Origin: Kriegella aquimaris
GTDB taxonomy: Bacteria; Bacteroidota; Bacteroidia; Flavobacteriales; Flavobacteriaceae
DNA: 64,000 bases
Assembly (NCBI RefSeq): GCF_900103215.1
Contig: NZ_FNGV01000001.1
Location: forward strand, 620,001 to 684,000
Direction: 5' to 3'
Below the pieces are notes generated by a model. That model did no database searches and was not told the DNA's origin. It saw only the letters and a list, made by a program, of their open reading frames with translations. Both the position numbers and the translations under genes were made by a program. Below, piece after piece: positions 61,241 to 64,000 of this stretch. Position 1 is the first letter of the stretch, and each line of letters starts with the position of its first letter.

Positions 61241-63157
61241 ATGAACAATACCATATCGCTTCGTGTTGCCGATTTTTTAAAGAACTTCCCTCCTTTTAAT
61301 GTTTTGCGTCAAGAAGACTTAGAGGCGCTTGCGGGAGAAGTATCCATTGTTTATCGAGACAAAGAGAGCGCTATATTCCAAGAAAACGAGCCACCACACG
61401 AACGCTTCTATGTGGTTCACAAGGGTGCCATCATCCTAAAAAATAAAGGAAGTAATACGATAATCGACATGTGCGATGAGGGCGATATTTTCGGGCTACG
61501 CCCCTTGATTGCCAATGAAAGTTACAAAATGGATGCTTTTGCGTACGAAGAGACCATTCTTTATGCCATTCCCTTGAACGTTTTTCGACCGCTCACCCAA
61601 AATTACGAGGCTGTAGGTAATTTTCTAATCGAAAGTTTTGCTTCGAATACGCGAAATCCGTACGCCATAAAAACAAGTGCATCTTCGGAAACTAATGGTG
61701 TATTGAAAGAAGGTCACACCGCCGATTCGGCAGTATTCGACCTACAACAGGTCACCTATTCAAAAAAACTGGTCAGCTGTACCAAGACCACTTCCATAAA
61801 AACCATCGCTGAAAGAATGACCAAAAAGAAAGTGGGCGCTATGTTGGTCTTGGAAAATAAATTGCCCATTGGTATTATTACCGATAAGGATATTCGCAAT
61901 AAAATAGCGACCGGGGCATTTCCGATTACCGCCAAGGCTTCCGCTATTATGTCATCGCCGGTCATCACCTACCCTAAGCAGATGACCATTGCCCAGGCAC
62001 AAATGGCCATGATGAAAAGTAATATTAGTCATTTATGCCTTACCACCGACGGTACGGCGAACAGTGCCGCCGAAGGCATACTTTCAAAGCATGATTTGAT
62101 GCTGACCTTGGGCAACAATCCTGCCGTTTTAATGAAGGCCATAAAAAGAGCTCGGAAAATCAAAAAAATTAAACAGATACGTAAAGGCATCATGCAATTG
62201 TTACAGGGTTACTTGGATCAGAATATTCCCTTGACTTTGACTTCACGCATTATCTCTGAACTGAACGACGCCTGTATCAAACAAGTAATAGTGCTCTCGC
62301 TGGAAACAATGGACACTCCCCCACCCGTCAAGTTTGCATGGCTGGCTATGGGAAGCCAAGGGCGTAGTGAACAATTGTTGCATACAGATCAAGACAATGC
62401 GCTTATTTTTGAAGATGTTACCGAAATAGCATTACCGGAAACTACCGCGTATTTTGTATCACTGGCCAAAGCCATTACAAAAGGATTAATGGAAATAGGT
62501 TACGAATATTGCCCTGCCGAAATGATGGCTTCCAATCCCGAATGGTGTCTCAGTCTCTCACAATGGAAAGCTTCCGTTTCACACTGGATTGTTAACCCCG
62601 GACCCGATGAAGTACTGCTGTCCTCCATATTCTTTGATTACAACTTGGCATACGGCGAAAAAGAACTCGTCAACCAATTGACCGAGCATATCTTCGAGGA
62701 AACCTCGAAATATCCCATCTTCTTCCTTCATTTGGCAAGTGGGGCGCTACAAAACCCATCCCCATCCGGATTTTTTAGATCATTTCTCGTTGAAGAAGAT
62801 GGTGCCCATAAAGATTTTTTTGATTTGAAACGCAGGGCCTTAATGCCACTGGTCGATGCCGCCCGAGTGCTTATTCTATCGCATAAAATTAAATCCATAA
62901 ATAATACGGCAGAACGATTTGAGCGATTGGCCGAATTAGAACAGAACAACCAAGAGCTTTTTCTAGCCTGTTCTTATGCCACGAAGGCGTTGCTCAAGTT
63001 TAGAACCAAACAAGGGTTGCTTCACAACGATTCGGGACGCTTTATCGCATTGGACAAATTAAGCAAGGAAGAGAAAATAAAACTAAAACGTACCTTTAAG
63101 ACAATCAAAGAGTTACAAGAGTTAATTAAAGTACGGTTTAAGGTAACTAATCTCTAA
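61241..63157 (+). CDS. cNMP/CBS/DUF294 nucleotidyltransferase-like signalling protein
   Basis: 638 residues: a cNMP-binding-like cupin (about 10-130), a CBS pair (about 170-300; VGAMLVLENKLPIGIITDKD), then a DUF294 putative nucleotidyltransferase domain (about 335-475) with GSQGRSEQLLHTDQDNA, which keeps the G-S, the two Asp and the Glu. A DUF294_C substrate-binding domain ends it. The family senses adenylates and often neighbours acetate or sodium-solute transporters. It is co-transcribed with the exonuclease, 5 bp away. The reaction is not known. Confidence 0.9.
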   Translation: MNNTISLRVADFLKNFPPFNVLRQEDLEALAGEVSIVYRDKESAIFQENEPPHERFYVVHKGAIILKNKGSNTIIDMCDEGDIFGLRPLIANESYKMDAFAYEETILYAIPLNVFRPLTQNYEAVGNFLIESFASNTRNPYAIKTSASSETNGVLKEGHTADSAVFDLQQVTYSKKLVSCTKTTSIKTIAERMTKKKVGAMLVLENKLPIGIITDKDIRNKIATGAFPITAKASAIMSSPVITYPKQMTIAQAQMAMMKSNISHLCLTTDGTANSAAEGILSKHDLMLTLGNNPAVLMKAIKRARKIKKIKQIRKGIMQLLQGYLDQNIPLTLTSRIISELNDACIKQVIVLSLETMDTPPPVKFAWLAMGSQGRSEQLLHTDQDNALIFEDVTEIALPETTAYFVSLAKAITKGLMEIGYEYCPAEMMASNPEWCLSLSQWKASVSHWIVNPGPDEVLLSSIFFDYNLAYGEKELVNQLTEHIFEETSKYPIFFLHLASGALQNPSPSGFFRSFLVEEDGAHKDFFDLKRRALMPLVDAARVLILSHKIKSINNTAERFERLAELEQNNQELFLACSYATKALLKFRTKQGLLHNDSGRFIALDKLSKEEKIKLKRTFKTIKELQELIKVRFKVTNL

Positions 63158-63162
63158 GGATA

Positions 63163-63819
63163 ATGCAGTTTTTTAAAAAGAAGAAAGTACACTATCCTGA
63201 TTTTTGGTACGCCTACGAAAACAGCTTCAAACAAAAACAGGCCACCGAATTAAAGGACGTCCGTTTTGTCGTGCTCGATACCGAAACCACCGGTTTTGAT
63301 TATGGGGAAGACCGTATGCTCAGTATAGGCGCCCTAGCATTGAAAGATAACACGATTGCCGTAGGCGAGGCTTTCGAAGTTTTTTTAGATCAATATTTTT
63401 ACCATGCGAAGAACGTACAGATACATGGCATTTTAAGGGATGAGCGTAAAAATCGAGTTACCGAACTGGAAGCGCTTCAAAAATTTTTGGCCTTTGTGGG
63501 CAATTCCGTCCTCGTGGCACATCATGCCGGTTTTGACATCACCATGCTCAATTGTGCCTTGAGAAGACACGGTATGCCCAAACTTTTGAACAAGGTATTG
63601 GACACCTCGACGCTGTATAAAAGAACTTTGATACAATCTCCTTTATTAAAGAAAAAAGAGCACTATTCCTTAGATGAATTGGCAGATAAGTTCAACATTA
63701 CCAAAAGAGATCGGCACACCGCTTTGGGCGACACCTATATCACGGCTATCGCCTTTTTAAAGATATTGGAAAAGCTAAAAAAGAAAGGAAAATTTAGTGT
63801 AAAAAAGCTACTGAAGTGA
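63163..63819 (+). CDS. DnaQ-like DEDDh 3'-5' exonuclease
   Basis: 218 residues. The DEDDh motifs are FVVLDTETTGFD (D and E), VLVAHHAGFDITML (D) and RHTALGDTYITA (H and D, motif III). The length fits stand-alone PolC/DnaQ epsilon-like nucleases. It lies 5 bp after the DUF294/CBS gene on the same strand, a pairing seen in other bacteria, where it may degrade RNA or DNA ends under metabolic stress. Confidence 0.92.
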   Translation: MQFFKKKKVHYPDFWYAYENSFKQKQATELKDVRFVVLDTETTGFDYGEDRMLSIGALALKDNTIAVGEAFEVFLDQYFYHAKNVQIHGILRDERKNRVTELEALQKFLAFVGNSVLVAHHAGFDITMLNCALRRHGMPKLLNKVLDTSTLYKRTLIQSPLLKKKEHYSLDELADKFNITKRDRHTALGDTYITAIAFLKILEKLKKKGKFSVKKLLK

Positions 63820-63832
63820 CTACATTTAAATA

Positions 63833-64000
63833 TTATACTTCCTTCAAATATTCTAAAACGTTTTCCGAGATACGCTCTTGTATGTTCGAAATATCGGCCT
63901 TTACAAAGGTTTCGCCCGTAATGTTCTCATAGAGTTCGATGTACCGGTCAGAAACCGTTTCGATATAAGCGTCGGTCATTTCGGGCAAAGTCTGGCCTTC
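63833..64000 (-). CDS. purC: Phosphoribosylaminoimidazole-succinocarboxamide synthase, C-terminal end (partial)
   Basis: The last 55 codons of a gene that runs off the right edge. The end reads LPEMTDAYIETVSDRYIELY and then ENITGETFVKADISNIQER, matching the C-terminus of the SAICAR synthase (PurC) of Bacteroidota, which makes the succinocarboxamide intermediate in purine synthesis. It is convergent with the exonuclease gene, with a 14-bp gap. Confidence 0.85.
   Translation of the reverse strand, partial: EGQTLPEMTDAYIETVSDRYIELYENITGETFVKADISNIQERISENVLEYLKEV

Noticed and set aside
1-64000. tRNA and rRNA genes
   Set aside because: No cloverleaf-type arms or rRNA-like stretches were noticed by eye; an RNA gene scan would settle it.

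Overview
The window looks like chromosomal DNA of a marine-type Flavobacteriaceae member (Bacteroidota). The reasons are a SusC/SusD pair, promoters built on the Bacteroidota TAnnTTTG -7 box, a FISUMP-domain protein, almost no Shine-Dalgarno signals, low GC, and typical family members such as MgtC/DUF4010, ABC1 kinase, HdeD, FUSC and DUF294/CBS. The genus cannot be fixed from sequence alone.

Region 1 (1-26.8 kb) is a stress/membrane-maintenance island: FtsH, an AhpD-like protein, an ABC1 kinase, an MgtC-like transporter, an ECF-like sigma factor, a YtxH/holin-like operon, cardiolipin synthase, Hsp20, an ABC exporter, HdeD, UspA, an eRF1-like protein, MscS, an ATP-cone/Mrr nuclease and a beta-CASP nuclease. 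Its centre is a two-component pair: a histidine kinase with a canonical flavin-binding LOV (blue-light) domain, overlapping a REC-Crp response regulator. Eleven copies of an FNR/FixK-like palindrome, TGAY-N4-RTCA, lie in this island and a twelfth at 36.9 kb. In 12 of 13 promoters the palindrome is exactly 23 nt from a TAnnTTTG-like box (22 nt in the other), which puts it near -41, the class II activator position. One copy serves two divergent promoters and one heads the kinase/regulator genes. I infer a light- or stress-sensing regulon driven by the REC-Crp protein; this is the main finding.

Region 2 (26.9-36.3 kb) is carbohydrate-related: a Tat-exported Gfo/Idh/MocA oxidoreductase, an AraC regulator, a SusC/SusD uptake pair and a beta-propeller glycosidase-like lipoprotein.

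Region 3 (about 35-57.4 kb) is an accessory array. Short, unrelated genes, nearly all on the + strand, are separated by 80-330 bp mosaic repeats. These combine a terminator-like hairpin, a conserved AT-rich core and an AAC-n-GTTRnnC end. Cargo includes two DinB-like proteins, two TraB/TIKI-like proteins, two serine hydrolases, alpha-carbonic anhydrase, nitrilase, rhodanese, a TIR-TM protein, a sigma factor with SRPBCC, TlpA-like, FISUMP, Crp, DoxX and an AT-rich HEPN-like protein. The arrangement resembles an integron-type cassette array, but no integrase is in the window.

Region 4 (57.6-64 kb) returns to ordinary chromosome: a FUSC transporter, two small membrane-associated proteins, a cNMP/CBS/DUF294 protein with a DnaQ-like exonuclease, and the 3' end of purC.
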